Positions 44,201-56,030 of a stretch of 64,000 nt of DNA are shown here, in pieces (position 1 is the first letter of the stretch; every line of letters starts with the position of its first letter). Location of the stretch: the NCBI GenBank assembly GCA_018902385.1, contig JABSSW010000016.1, positions 372,001 to 436,000 of the forward strand. Reading direction: 5' to 3'. The stretch is from Physcia stellaris. Lineage: Eukaryota; Ascomycota; Lecanoromycetes; Caliciales; Physciaceae. A program made the position numbers and the translations under genes. The notes beneath the pieces were generated by a model. The model was not told where the DNA came from. It searched no databases and saw nothing but the letters and a program-made list of their open reading frames with translations.

Positions 44201-46122
44201 GCAGCTCTGAGTCTAATCATTCTTCCGAGATCCGAACTCCCAACCATCGGCCTTCACCTTTGCCTTTACCGGACGAAAACATGTACAGTTTTCCTCTGGA
44301 CAAGCCAATGATAGACTCGCCCAATAGCCTCGGGACCATGACACCACCACATACCGGAGGCCTTAGAATCATTGGCAGTCCACGATTTCCACCTTACGCG
44401 AACGATGATGGCTACGAGAGTGACAGGGAGGGGATGAATACTTCCCAGCCAATGCGGAAGATGCCTTCGGACAACACAGCCAAGCCAGATGAACCCACTC
44501 CGCGTCTACAAGAAGAACATTCTCGCTCTCGAGCGACTACAGGAGACTCCTCGAAAAGTGGCTGGCAGATCGTGCCCTCGACCAGGAAAATCAAGAAGAC
44601 ACGTACCCGTCGCGATCTCGGAAGCTTCAGACCTACTCCAGCAAGAGCAGAAGTCAATCGAAAGTCAGCTGCCGGGTCTTTGGCAAGAGTCACTGAAGAG
44701 ACCAGTCAGCGACGCCCGAGCGCTGATGCTTTCAGTTCTTTGTCCGACATACAGAAGCGGAGTCCACCACCGACACGAGACACATCTGTTGGGTCGTTTT
44801 GGAAGCGTATGTCTTCCAGCGCACCTTCTGACAACGCCCAGCCTACGCCTACGTGGGCGAGTATAGCTGCTGGTCAAAAGCGACCTGTCGAGCAGACGCT
44901 GCAACCTCCATTTATTTCAAGCCAACCCTCGGCAGCCGCAGCAATCATGGAGCGAGGTAGATCGCGCGAGAATCTTCGGCCAAGAACAGGCAATACGACA
45001 CATTCTCCTCTGGCATCGCAGTACATCCCTCGCGCGGACAGTATTCCAGATACGTATCAACCGCTACAGAACGAGGATTCCTACGCCACCTACTCGCCGC
45101 CACCTCCTCTAGGTCCAAATCCCAATCCCCTTCCCTACTACGAAAACATCCCGCCACCCACCAAACGCCGCCTCCCCTCCGAATTCGGGCTTCAACCCAG
45201 TAGTAGCCCTCAGTCCCCTCTCCCCCAGCAACCCACATCCGCCTACCCAACACCACCATCTCGCCTTCCCTCGCAATCTCCCAACAGCCCCGCCTACCAG
45301 ACCTATTCTCCACCCTACCCCTCCTCGATGCCAACAGGATATACCTCCCAACCGATGTCCCGCCACGGCAGCCGCCAATCCCGTGAATCTGTAGCCGAGA
45401 CCGAACCTCCACGCTACATACCGACCGGTCTCTCTCCCCAAGGCTCCTACTATGATATACCCGCCTCGCCGCGCGATCGACTACCCGACGGACGACCCCT
45501 CCGCAAAAGCCCACGCCAGGACTACGCCTTGCCCGTTCACTACGAGCACGACCCCTCCCGACAGCAGCAGCACCAGAGCTACGACCCCAACGCCTCCCTC
45601 GCCGGCGCAGGCGGCTGGACCTACAACTACGCCTCGCACCCCACCTCGCACCACTCCTCCCCCGGTCCGCCCCACGACCGCCAGCCTTATCCCTCCTACT
45701 CCTACGACATGTCTCGCTCCTCATCCGGACCAGGGGTCGCGATCGACGATCCTGCGACTGGGCTAGGCATCGTGCGCTTTGATGGCCATCTGCAATTTGG
45801 AGAGCATGAGGCTATTAGCCTTGAGGAGGCGAGGCGGAGGACGGTGGAGCATGAGCAGCGGCTCAGAGAGCGGGATGCGGAATTGGCGGAGCTGAAGCTG
45901 AGGATGAGGGAGATGGATGAGGAGAGAGGGAGGTTGAGGAGGGTTGGTGGAGATGAGGTGCGAGGCGGTGAAGTGTTGAGGGACGCAGGGACGCCGTATC
46001 CCGAGGTTAATTATATGCCCACAGATACGGATCCCGACGCGTTGGAGCAGATGGTTAGGTCGGGGAGGCCGAGGGGGTTCAGCGCGCCTGAGAGGGAGGA
46101 GGTTGGCGTTGGGTGGGGGTAA
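41204..46122 (+). CDS. SesB-type alpha/beta hydrolase - NB-ARC receptor (NLR-like)
   Basis: Model join(41204..41206, 41258..41977, 42032..42269, 42322..42387, 42626..46122), 1507 residues. The first exon is only the ATG. Introns are GT..AG and total length is divisible by three. Residues 2-260 are a SesB/DUF676-like alpha/beta hydrolase: FGLTEV near the start, VDVVFVHGLNGNPHDTW and nucleophile elbow IAHSLGG (Ser about 120). An NB-ARC ATPase follows, with P-loop GQPGVGKSH (about 440), Walker B WLIVFDGV and GLPLAI (about 608), and winged-helix-like sequence to about 760. The remaining 700 residues are disordered, Ser/Pro/Tyr-rich, ending in a short coiled coil (about 1400-1440); no WD40, ankyrin or TPR repeats are visible. 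Fungal proteins of this class act in incompatibility and programmed cell death or inter-organism recognition. A cytosolic sensor is expected here, with the hydrolase as effector. Confidence 0.88.
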
Positions 46123-47215
46123 AGTATCCTTTCCTGTTTTCCCCGCTTTTTGGGTGGCGGTTTTTGATTTCCCGTATGTTCGAATGTGTGGGTAAAAGCT
46201 TTTGTTTCCGGTTTGGGATATGGCATATGTGGGTTGGGAAGAGTGAAAGTAGCTAATTCGAGGAAGAGGAGGAGGATATCTGGAATCTTGTCTTGTGCTG
46301 GAGATGTGTTGATTATTTGAACCTACTTCTTCAATATATACTTAATTCGAAAATTCAACGATGTTCCCCAGATACACACAGTACTTCATAGTCGTGGAAT
46401 CAAGATGCCCGTCTAGATATGAGAGACGAGTCGTAGCTGAGATTGTCACCCCATTCGTCGCCAGATTTTGAACGCAACCCACATTCCTTGCCAATAATTC
46501 CCCATCCCCTCCAAGTCCCCTCATCCCCTCACGCTCCCATCCTCCCCCCACCCTCTCTTCTTCAACCTAGCACACCCCTCACACCGCTCACGTATCCCCC
46601 AATCCGCTCATCCCCCCATCCCCCAATCCACCCAGTCTCCACTCCACCTACCCCTCCAAAGGAAAACCGCGAACAAACAGCAAGAACCCCAAAGGCCCAG
46701 CCCCCAAACCAAGGTCCACTCAATAATCCAGTAACCCCGCACCTCCCCCTCTACCCATCTTCCTATATCCAGCTCCCCGAACCTCGCCCTACTCTAGCTC
46801 CTTCTCCTTTTACTAAGTACGCGGGGCATGACTGGAGATGGAGATGGAGATGAGAGGAGAGGATATATATTCTAGGGATGGATCGTGGTGTGCTGGTGTC
46901 GGTGTGCGGACTAGGCTAGGAACCAGATCTGTTTGCAGAGGACGTGAGCGAGGTGGGAGATAGGTGGGGAGAGGGAGAAGGGTGCTTTGCTGATTTCGAC
47001 TTCGTGAGGGAGGATTGGGGGTGGGGGTGGAAGGAAGGAGAGGAGGAGAAGCAGCAGGACTTGAGTTAGTTAGGTATCTTAAACTACGGTGATTTTCGAC
47101 GTTGGTAACAGAAGCTGGAAAGCTAGCTAGCGATGAAGAATTGAGCGAGAGTTTTCCAGCGTGACGCGACTTCCCTAGATTCACCCGCTATTTACATGTA
47201 ACACACGAGGCGGGT
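46123..47215. other. convergent intergenic region with C-rich tract
   Basis: Lies between the 3' ends of the NLR and the initiation factor gene. It contains a long pyrimidine/C-rich tract (46500-46690) and a GAGATG microsatellite (46832-46853). Open frames here follow from base composition and are not called. Confidence 0.55.
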
Positions 47216-50200
47216 CTACAGCGTCCTCTTCTCGATCTTCTCCTCATAGCTCTGCACCTGATCGCCGACCTTGAAGTCCGTCCAGCCCTCAAAGCCCATC
47301 CCGCATTCCGTGCCCTTTCGCATCTCCGAGGCGTCTTGTTTGCGGTTCTTGAGGGAGGAGAGGGTCCCTAATACCAGTTGTTAGCATGGGTCAGTCGCTC
47401 CCAGTCGCAGCGTGACATATGTTTTCCGGAAAGGACATGGAGTAAAGCAGACAAGAGGTTTGTACTTACCGTCGAAAACCTCCTCTCCCCCCCTCTTAAC
47501 AACCACCCTCACATTCCTCGCCACGACTCCGTTGCGCACTTTACAGCCCGCCACCGGCACAACCTGTCGGCCCTTGACATTGATCTCGAATACCTGCGCC
47601 ACCTCCGCCTCCCCGAGGACTCTCTTCGTTTTAATCGGCTCCAGATAATCCTCCAGAACGCCCCTGACCAAATCCACTAGGCGATAGATGACGTTCTGTT
47701 CCAAGATCTTGACACCGCTTGCTTCCGCTGCACGTCGTATATGGGGTTCAATGGGAATGTTAAAGGCAACGATATGACCCTGCGCAGACGCGGCGTGAGA
47801 AACATCGAATTCGGAGACGGTCCCGACTCCCGAGCGGAGGATTGAGGCACGGACGGAGGTGTTTCCCAGCGCGAGGACAGAGGCGAGCACTGCTTCGACG
47901 GAGCCGGAGACATCGGCTTTGACGAGGAGCGGAACATCTTTGAAGCCTGAGACGATTTCTTTCTTTTCGGTGGGAGCGACTTCGAGGCCTTCTGCTGCTG
48001 CATTTTCGGCGGCTTCGGCTGCTTCTCGACGTTCTTGGTCTAAACGACGTGTTTCGTTAACGGCGCTCATGTCGGTAGCCATTTGAACGCGTTCAGCGGC
48101 CTGAAGGCGGATGTCGACCACGGAGCGAGCATGCTGCTCGTCATTAGCTTGGAGCACTTCATCGCCTGCTACGGGTTGGTCTTTCCATCCGTCGATCTCG
48201 ACAGGTGTGCCAGGACCCGCAGAAGAGACTTGGACGCCTGCTTCGTTTCGTAGACTTCGAACTCGAGCCCAGGTAGAGCCAGCGACGATGATGTCCCCTG
48301 GATAGAGGGTACCACGACGGACAAGGACGGTCGCGACTCGGCCAGCCTTCTTGGTCGTTGCTTCAAGCACCCATCCTTCGGCTTGACCATCAATCTCAGC
48401 GCGCATGTCTAGAATGTCTGCTAGGGCTACAGCAGACTCTTCAAGGGTTTCCATGCCTTGGCCTGTTTTGCCGCTGACGCAGACGACCTGAGTGTCGCCA
48501 CCGTAGTCTTCGATTTCGACGCCATAGCGAGCAAGATCTTGCTTTACCTTGTCCACGTTGGAATCTTCTTTGTCTATCTTGTTGACAGCAACGATCATTG
48601 GCACTTTCGCGGCGTGGGCGTGCTTGATGGCCTCAACAGTCTGAGGCTTAACGCTGTCATCTGCGGCAACCACGAGAATGACGATATCTGTGACATTGGC
48701 GCCTCGCTGTCGCATGTCAAGGAAAGCGGCATGACCCGGAGTATCGAGGAACGTAATGGTCTTTCCAGATGGCATAGGGACTGAGAATGCGCCGATATGC
48801 TGAGTGATACCACCGTACTCTGAAGCTGCTACGGAGGACTTTCGCAGCCAATCTAGGAGTGTCGTTTTACCATGATCAACATGACCCATGATAGTGACAA
48901 CCGGCGGTCGAGGTGGCAGCAAAGACTTGTCTTCAGCAGGGGGCCGTGGCACCAGATCTTGCTCTTCCGCCTGATCTACGATCGGCTCAAAGTTGAACTC
49001 TGCAGCGATCAGTCCAGCTGTCTCAGCATCGAGCACGTGGTCATTATTGGTCTCCTCAAAACCTAGATGCCTCATTTTTCGTGTGAACTCCTCGATCCTG
49101 ATTCGGAGTGCTCCCGCAAGGTTGGCAACGCTGATGAATTCTGGAAGGTAGATGGGAGTTGGTCGACCTTGCAGCTTCTCAGCGGCTTGCTGTTTCTTCC
49201 GTTCTCTCTTTCGATGTTGTCTTAAGCTAGCACTTTGATCTTCAGGGTCAAAATCATCTTCCATTCTTGCATCTTCCATTGTTGCAAGAGCTTTACGTGT
49301 CTTTGCGATAGATGTTCTCTTTTCACGATGAGGATCATATCGAGTTGGAGCCGGTTTCCTCTTACTCGACTTAGAGTCTTCTTCCAGCTCTTGCAACCTC
49401 CTTGCCATTCGATTTTCAACGGCCTGACGTTCTGATGCTTTCATTTCCTCAGTAGGCCGATATTGTGCCACTTCGCCTGAAGGTGAATCTTGCGTCTGTT
49501 CCTCCATCATAGAGATATATTCCGCGTCATACCCAGGGCTATGTTTGGTTTCACGGTCTGAAGGGGAATCCTTCTGTGTCTTATCGGGGAACAAGTCTGT
49601 TAAGTCTGCCTTATGCCAAGCTTTCCATTTTGGCGTAGATGAGACAGCTTGCTCCTCTTTGGAACCATCACGTGGTGGTCTGAACGATCCTGTTGAACCA
49701 TCGGGGATGGCTTGTGGCTGCTTATATTGGGGCTCATCATGCTCCCGGCTACGATCTGGCTGAGCAGGTCTCCCCATACGAAAACCACGCTGCCTTTCTT
49801 GGGGCTCATTAGGTACATCATGAAACCCCGTCTGTCGACCTCGAGGAGCTGTGGTATATGAATCTCTTACGAATGGCTCTCTTCGCGGTGTCTCGTTTGA
49901 TGGAGCATTCAGTGGAGGGACCCACTTCTTCCACCCACCCTTGGCTTCTGCTTGATTCGTTGATATTCCAGACTCTGACACTGTTCCACGAATTGGTGAA
50001 GTACTTTCCCCGCTCTACTGCTTCCCGATTTATATGAGGGCGTTAAGGGAGCTGATTGTCTCGATGAGTCCACCTTTCCGTTTCCATGCTTCGTCCCGAT
50101 GTCTTGAGAGCGGAGGGGAAATTCAGCTTCACGAGATTCACTGATTACGTGTTTCTTAGGCACTTCCCGAAAGTCCGGTTGAGGCTTTCTGAATTGTGAC

Positions 50201-51076
50201 TCCAGTCCTACAAATCGCCTCTGCTTGCCCTCTTCCATACGTTTTCGCCTTGCTTCCTCTAATGCTTTGTCAACCACAATCTCGTTCCGGGTAGTGGCTT
50301 GCTTAGGAGCCGCTGGCGCATCAGAGTCTCCAACGCGTTTCACATGTTTCCAATTTCGTGCAAAATCAGGATCATTTGACTGCCGTCGGATTTCTGGGCT
50401 CGGCCCACGACAGCTCCTGCATTCGTGATCATTGTACCTATTGATGAAACCGCACCTGCATCTCCACAGCGTAACATCGCCAGGTTCGCCATTCCTAGCA
50501 GCGCCTATGTAATAATCAAGTGTACTGCTTCGTGCCGCGGACTGAAAGTGTGGAGACGTCGTTTCCGGCTGAGAATTGGGTGACTGGGATCTTTGAAGTC
50601 TTCCCAGCCCAGGTTGCTCTCGCGTCGAGACGGTCTCCTTAGATGTTATTTTCTTCGGCTCTGGCTGTGGTGGAGCTTTAAATCTTGGGACTCCCTGCCA
50701 GGAAGCTTGAGTTCGGCCCCATTGTGGGCGGGTGGGGGAGATTTCGTCCCCTGACCTGAAGCCTGCGACGAGTCCCCGGACGTGTCTTCATCTTCGCGCA
50801 CTGCTGCTGCCGCCGGTGGTTTGTTGGTCGCATCTGCGGAGCGAAAGTGGCGTCTCTGTGAAAGGACTCGGGAACGGGTTGCCGAAAGCTGGATTCGAGT
50901 GGCGCAAAAGATGCAGACATCATGTAGAGCTGAAGCCTTAGGATTGTCAGCTTTGATCATCACAATTCCATCGAAGATACACACTTGTAGAGCACCAGCT
51001 TTCATACCGTTTGATTCCCGAAAATGGAGTATGTCCAGGTGCCGAATTCGGGGCTAAAAAAGTTGATGTCCGCCAT
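47216..51076 (-). CDS. IFM1: mitochondrial translation initiation factor IF-2
   Basis: Model complement(47216..47367, 47470..50014, 50074..50705, 50756..50936, 51008..51076), 1192 residues; every junction is GT..AG and phases close. The G domain (VTIMGHVDHGKTT, DTPGHAAF, NKID) is followed by the IF-2 domains II-IV, with the typical end FDGTLSSLKNRKQD and GYECG-like GTECGMGF. It delivers initiator tRNA to the mitochondrial small ribosomal subunit using GTP. The N-terminal 600 residues are long and disordered and include a WRCRCGF..HECRSC zinc-ribbon-like motif (50466..50410). Basic RRHFRSADATNK near residue 50 suits a mitochondrial presequence. The two 5'-most introns and the start are less certain: a downstream start at 51005 would begin inside my first intron. 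Confidence 0.88.
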
Positions 51077-51433
51077 GCATGCTGACTCAGCGAGGGCTAA
51101 GGTAGGAACACAGGACTTCCGCTCAAGTGGAACACGACTCAGGACGCCGCCAATGACCAGCCCGGACTTACCCCTACTTGCACCCGGAGACGGGTATGTG
51201 CTCGCGATTAGAGAGTCTGATCTCAACCTTGAGTCAGACGTGCTGAGGGATGTACTCCGTAGATTCTAGGCTCTCTACCTAAAAGTGCCGGCTCACAACA
51301 CGGCTACGTACCATGAACGAGGGTAAGCTATCCGACAGAATTCCCCTTCGTACTATCTTTGCTTCCATCTCATTACCTTCCTCTCTCCTAGCTCCCACTT
51401 TATTCAATTCATTCAACTCAAGCGTTTCTCACC
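51077..51433. promoter_or_regulatory. divergent promoter region, IF-2 / GNAT
   Basis: The 357 bp between the two divergent starts must hold both promoters. The GNAT side is pyrimidine-rich (CTTCC, CTCTCC) just before the ATG; no TATA box was seen. Confidence 0.4.
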
Positions 51434-51904
51434 ATGTCCCTTCCCCCCGGCTACACCCTCACCCCCACAACCCCCACGCCAGAAACCTACAACTCCCTCC
51501 GCCTCGCCAGCGGCCTCACCCCCTTCTCACCCGAAGCCGCAACCCTCGCTCTCCCCAACTCCCTCTTCTCCCTCCTGCTTAACTACCAAGACCCCATCAC
51601 CCTCTCCTCTTCATCTTCATCCTCTCCTTCCTCATCAACCTCCCCAGAACCGATAGGTATGGCCCGCGTAACCGGCGACGCGGGGTGCTTTTACCAAGTC
51701 ACCGACATCTGCATCCTCCCCGTCCACCGCGGCAAAGGTCTCGGGAAAGCCATCATGGCCGCCGTGGAAGCATGGCTCCTGGAGAATGTGCCGAAGACGG
51801 CGCATGTGAGTCTGTTGGCGGATGGGGAGGCGTGGCGGTTGTATGAGCAATTTGGATTTAGATTGGTGGCGCCGGTGAGTGTGGGCATGAGTCGAACTTT
51901 TTGA
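51434..51904 (+). CDS. GNAT-family N-acetyltransferase
   Basis: Single exon, 156 residues from ATG 51434 (MSLPPGYTLTPTTP). The GNAT core is clear: beta strand GCFYQVTDICILPVHRG, acetyl-CoA pyrophosphate-binding loop RGKGLG, helix KAIMAAVEAWLLE, then the C-terminal LYEQFGFRLVAPVSVGM typical of small fungal GNATs. A serine-rich insert (about 57-72) replaces a loop. It should transfer an acetyl group from acetyl-CoA to an amine; substrate unknown. A GTGAGT just before the end could be read as a donor, but the family usually ends at SVGM plus a few residues, so no intron is used. Confidence 0.85.
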   Translation: MSLPPGYTLTPTTPTPETYNSLRLASGLTPFSPEAATLALPNSLFSLLLNYQDPITLSSSSSSSPSSSTSPEPIGMARVTGDAGCFYQVTDICILPVHRGKGLGKAIMAAVEAWLLENVPKTAHVSLLADGEAWRLYEQFGFRLVAPVSVGMSRTF

Positions 51905-52626
51905 GCCACTTGGAGATGGTCCATTCCTAGGGAGAGGATGAGGGTGAGATGATGGTAGCCGCTTTTGGGCCAACAAAGGAACGTGTGTTTGTAAAGACGG
52001 GCATCTTGAATAAGGTTTGGTTCCCAAAATGGGCTATCACCTGTTCATGGTCTCGGTTCTCGATCTTGTCCGGGCGAGGGATTTGGAATTGAATCAGAGC
52101 GGGCCGCAAGGTTGAGCGGAGTTGAGGATAATGCTTGTCGCGTTATCCATTGGGCGGATTGTGTGACAGCGGTAAGGATGAGGAGCTAAGACGGTTGGCT
52201 GATTTCTTAGGTAAGGCGAACCGACTAGAGCGAGATCTTGGGATCTAGAACGTTTCAGATCTACTGAATTCATAGTTCAATATGCAGAATTGCCTCGAGA
52301 TTGTGCAGAGTCTGCATGTGGGATTGCGATTACATCGAATGTAAGTATTGCTACATTGTTCATCCCAAGGGGACATCAAGAGAACAAGCACTCAATTTGA
52401 ATAGAAGGAGAAGAATGGGTGGAATATCTTCGATCAGGCTATGTACCGTTTCTGTTCACATGTACGCTAAGAAGCTCTATTCGGTTGCAATTGCTTGCTT
52501 CCTTTATTTACATACATTACACGAAAGTCTGCTATCTTATTACTTTTTAGCGGTTGTAGCCCTCACGCCAGCCACAGTATGCGAAAGGAAGATGGCATCG
52601 CAGATTAGCAAGATGACTGACGCTCA
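51905..52626. other. intergenic, no supported gene
   Basis: Convergent 3' region between the GNAT gene and the secreted repeat protein. Only short frames. Confidence 0.5.
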
Positions 52627-54242
52627 TCAAATAGGAATAGGCGGGTTGTAAGGTGGACCATCGTACCCTTGGCCCTCAAGGTAGATTATATCGAGCAGCA
52701 GCGGATAGCTCGGCTTATCCACCGCATCCTGACTGACTTCGAACTTCAGGGTAGCGTTCCCCGAGTCGGGTCCGAAGACTGTTGTGCTGAAAAGCTGATA
52801 ACGGGGATAGCTACAGCTGCTGCCATTCGGGTCACCGTCGCAGGATGGACATAGCTGTTTGGGTGTCACGGTGTGATGGTTGAAGATAGCCGTGATGCTT
52901 GTGGCAACTTGGGCCTGTCCTGCACCGTAGTCTGAGTAATCACAAGCAACCATGTAGCTGCTCTGTATCAGAATCCTCTATCTAGACAAACAACCAACCT
53001 TCGAGGGAACTTACGTGAGCGTGTACTGAACTCTCGGGCATAGGTTCGTAAGCTCTTGGCTGATGTAGTCTTGACCACCACTGGTAGGAAATGCACATTT
53101 ACTGTTTTCGTCATTAGCTGAATTCTTCATGCAGCTCTGCCTCTTGGAAGGGCTTCAGGATAACAAGGAAGAAAGCGTCGGCATAATGATAAGCGCAAAG
53201 TCACTTTAGCTACTTACATTGAGCGAGGATCGCCGTAATATTGATCTCTAGCCGCCTCGGCGTAGCTGCTTCGGAGATACTTGCATCCAGCCGCACCACT
53301 TTCGTGACCAATAACCCAGGGGTTCAGGTCGCCCTCAGGATTTGGGTAGCCAAAAAAGCTCTATGAGTGATTTCGGAGTCAGCGTTTCCATTCTCATTAA
53401 ACCACAAGACACTAGAGCGCTCTTGTGGCGTGTCTTGTAGCTTTAAAATGACAGGGGAGAAAAAGCTTCGAAGGTGTTTCCACCCTCACCCAAGCGTTGA
53501 GCTGCAAGACGTGTCTCTTGAGCCAAGCACTCTCGCGAGAAAGCTCAGAAAGAGGAGACAAGGCTCTGAAAATACATACTGGGTTCACAACGACTTGACC
53601 GGTAGAACAGGCAGCTGAAGCTGATGTCTGACTTGTTGAAGTTTGGCTTGTCGATGTCTGACTTGTCGATGTCGATGTCTTCAATGTCTGACTCGTTGAT
53701 GTCAGACTTGTTGAAGTTTGGCTTGTCGATATCTGAATTGTCGATGTCGTTGTCTTCGATGTTTGACTGATTGATGTCTGACTTGTCGATATCTGGCTTG
53801 TCGATGTCTGGCTTGCCGATGTCTGGCTTGTCGATGTCTGACTTGTAGATATCTGGCTTGTCGATGTCTGACTTGTTGATGTTTGGCTTGTCGATGTCTG
53901 GCTTGTCGATGTCTGGCTTGCTGAAGTCTGGCTTGCAAAGCAGGAACAGGCACTAGACACGCGGGAAGGACCGCAGGTTGTAGGAACGTAGGATGGCAGG
54001 CCTATCAGGAGGTTACATGTTGGTATTCTCTTCTTGGATTGACACAACGTACTCGTCACTGCAGTGGTTGTAACTGCAGTATATGATGCGCAGAAGGAGT
54101 TTGCAGCAGATCCCTTGCGTTGCAACGCGCGGAGGCAATTGTCAGCATTGCAACCCGAGCGCCTATCCACGTTGAAGGGCGCGACTCCAGCTAGAATGAC
54201 GGGTGCAAGAAGCACTGAGATTGTTGCATGCTTGAGGTACAT
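52627..54242 (-). CDS. secreted TSQTS-repeat protein
   Basis: Model complement(52627..52960, 53015..53101, 53218..53360, 53580..54242), 408 residues, with GT..AG introns and closing phases. The N-terminus MYLKHATISVLLAPVILAGV is a signal peptide, followed by a CNADNCLRAL segment seen in many fungal secreted proteins and several cysteines. About residues 105-210 are a five-residue repeat (S-Q-T-S-T/A) of some 20 units, a likely O-glycosylated stalk. The C-terminal 180 residues, with GYPNPEGDLNPWVIGHESG, cysteines and CPSCDGDPNGSSC, form an unrecognised extracellular domain. Probably secreted or wall-associated. The repeat array makes copy number prone to change. No GPI-anchor signal is evident at the end (PPYNPPIPI). 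Confidence 0.8.
53616..53935 (-). repeat. 15-bp coding tandem repeat, about 20 units
   Basis: Plus-strand units of the form GATGTCTGGCTTGTC, in frame with the secreted protein and encoding its five-residue repeats. A few 6-bp-offset units (GTCGATGTC) interrupt the array. Confidence 0.9.
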
Positions 54243-54984
54243 TTTGATGTTGGAGCAGCGAGATAAAGAAGTGTTTGGTTTCGATCCCAGATGGTACCTG
54301 TCAGGAGTATTTGTGTCTGCCGACAGGCGATATTGTGACCAAGGGTACATGTACATATCGCATGGTTACACAAAGCAGCAAGTCCAAGCGAAGAGCACGT
54401 GTTTTTTCGCTAAAGGTCGTCCAGTGCAATTTCTTGCTTTTTCCGAAATTGCCCGACTCGTTCTCAGATCGTGCATACTGCATTGGCACATGCATCGACA
54501 CCTGCATGACCTGGCTATTGTTCCATGAAAACAGACAGTGTGCTATGAAAGTGGAAAAAGAATGAGCACACCTTTCCTGATCTGACGCAATCTAGAGGTG
54601 CGGCTGTGAAGAGAGGATTTATGCAAGAAAGCGGAAGAAAACCTTACTTCCCTCGCCCTGGACGATGTGGGTGCCGATTGAAAATATGGTCTGTTCGTCA
54701 GAACAAGATTGCCCATGTTGAGTCTTCCGCTCATCCAGCGAGACGAATGCAGCTTTGAATTCGAGCTTCTTCAAAGTCGGCCTATTGTTTGCTCATCCTC
54801 TTCCAACTGAATTCTTGTGATGATGTACGAATGTAGGTAGAGATGAAATCGGCGCTCAACTTTGTCCGCGGCGAGTGGTTGAAACAAGATTCTCACAGCT
54901 CTTAGGTTAGACTCGATCGAGCGCTATCCGTGAAAGAGCTTCACAACCCTGGTTCCAATCTGAATCTTGTTTTGCCCCCTTGCA
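54243..54984. other. intergenic, no supported gene
   Basis: Upstream region of the secreted repeat gene and 3' region of the HNH gene. No convincing frame or motif. Confidence 0.5.
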
Positions 54985-55818
54985 TTATCTGGCTTTCCAC
55001 CTTACCCGCCCTACCCAACTGGCCCAGACCTGTACATCTTCTCGTGAGGTCAAGAGCTCTACGCTCCAGAAATGTCTCGCCAGCTCTTCATTGCTTGCAA
55101 TCCTATGCACGAAACTGTGACATGCCCGACACAGCCAAGCAACACTGTTGAGCTGCCATTCCTCATGCCAACCTCGTTTGAGCACTTTTGGGTGAACTTG
55201 CTTGGGGATCAGATGGTGATAGGATAGGGGGACCCAGCTCCGCTCACAGATCTCGCAGGCATCTGTCCTGGTGTTTGACCATACCGGAGGTGGGGCGGTA
55301 CTTGACCTGATGTAATCTTGGAAAACTGGTATCAAGAAATTGGGTAATTCGGAGCCGTCGGGTAGGAAACTATAGGCTACCAGTGAATCGACCACTGTTG
55401 GAGGTACCGAGGATAGTAGAGTGTCTCTTATGTGAGGCGGCATTGGGTCTGTTCCCATCTCGGCCAAACGGAGATCATGTTGCGCCGCGGAGTATGTCGC
55501 ATTTTGTACGTCGAGAGAAAAGGAATCGAAGATCTCATGCGCCATGTACTAGACAGATGTTCAATGGTGCTCAAAGCAGCTAGAAGTAAGAAGACCCACA
55601 TCGATAAACTCTGCAAGCTCTTCAGCGGTGGTGTCACCCTTCCAGGCCCCATCGGATAACAGTCGAACAGGTTCGACCTCCTTCTTACGACCCTTCGGTT
55701 GCCTCTTTCTCTGAGGCTTGACAGGAGCACTTGCGGACTTTGCGATCAAGGGCCCGGAGATGCAATCCCGAAAAATCGTAAGATTTGCATCTCGAGTCTC
55801 CGACATCACTACTATCAT
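54985..55818 (-). CDS. HNH-nuclease-domain protein
   Basis: Model complement(54985..55548, 55600..55818), 260 residues. A 51-bp intron (GTGGGT..TCTAG) joins EELAEFID to YMAHEIFDSF. The N-terminus is basic (KPQRKRQPKGRKKEVEP, nuclear-localisation-like). The C-terminal half has CEICERSWVPLSYHHLIPKQ, then WLCRACHSFVH: two CxxC pairs around a His-His and a later His, the zinc-stabilised HNH fold. The start at 55818 (MIVVMSETRD) could instead be the internal Met five codons on. Family members are Mg2+-dependent nucleases or former nucleases; the substrate of fungal stand-alone HNH proteins is generally unknown. It shares a 212-bp divergent promoter with the hydrolase gene to the right. Confidence 0.82.
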
Positions 55819-56030
55819 GTTGTGCTCTACTTCGGGATCAGCGGCAAAAAGCGGTAGTTGAAGGTCACGTGCGCTACCTAAACGTCATAAAACCCTAGGT
55901 ACCTTGATTGACATCCAATGCATGAGCTCTACTTGAGAAGCACATATTTGATCTTATTCTTCTGACATACATCGTGAAGTAAAGAGTAGTTCTAGGTTGT
56001 TGGTCGAATTTGTGCGGTTTTAATTCCAAT
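55819..56030. promoter_or_regulatory. divergent promoter, HNH / HAD genes
   Basis: The 212-bp gap between oppositely oriented starts must drive both genes. No TATA box is clear. Confidence 0.4.

Noticed and set aside
44945-45724. Long minus-strand open frame (259 codons)
   Set aside because: It is antisense to the disordered C-terminal part of the NLR gene, very Arg/Gly-rich, and explained by the C-rich composition of the sense strand.
46813-47184. Minus-strand Pro/Ser-rich open frame 3' of the NLR
   Set aside because: Composition-driven, no ATG-based start with support, and lies in the convergent 3' regions.
51904-51990. Extra 3' exon for the GNAT gene via the GTGAGT near 51871
   Set aside because: The unspliced end SVGM plus a few residues is what small fungal GNATs normally have, and the alternative adds an unrelated acidic tail.
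53616-53935. Regular short repeats as a possible CRISPR array
   Set aside because: Units are contiguous 15-mers without spacers, in frame with a secreted protein, in a eukaryotic genome.
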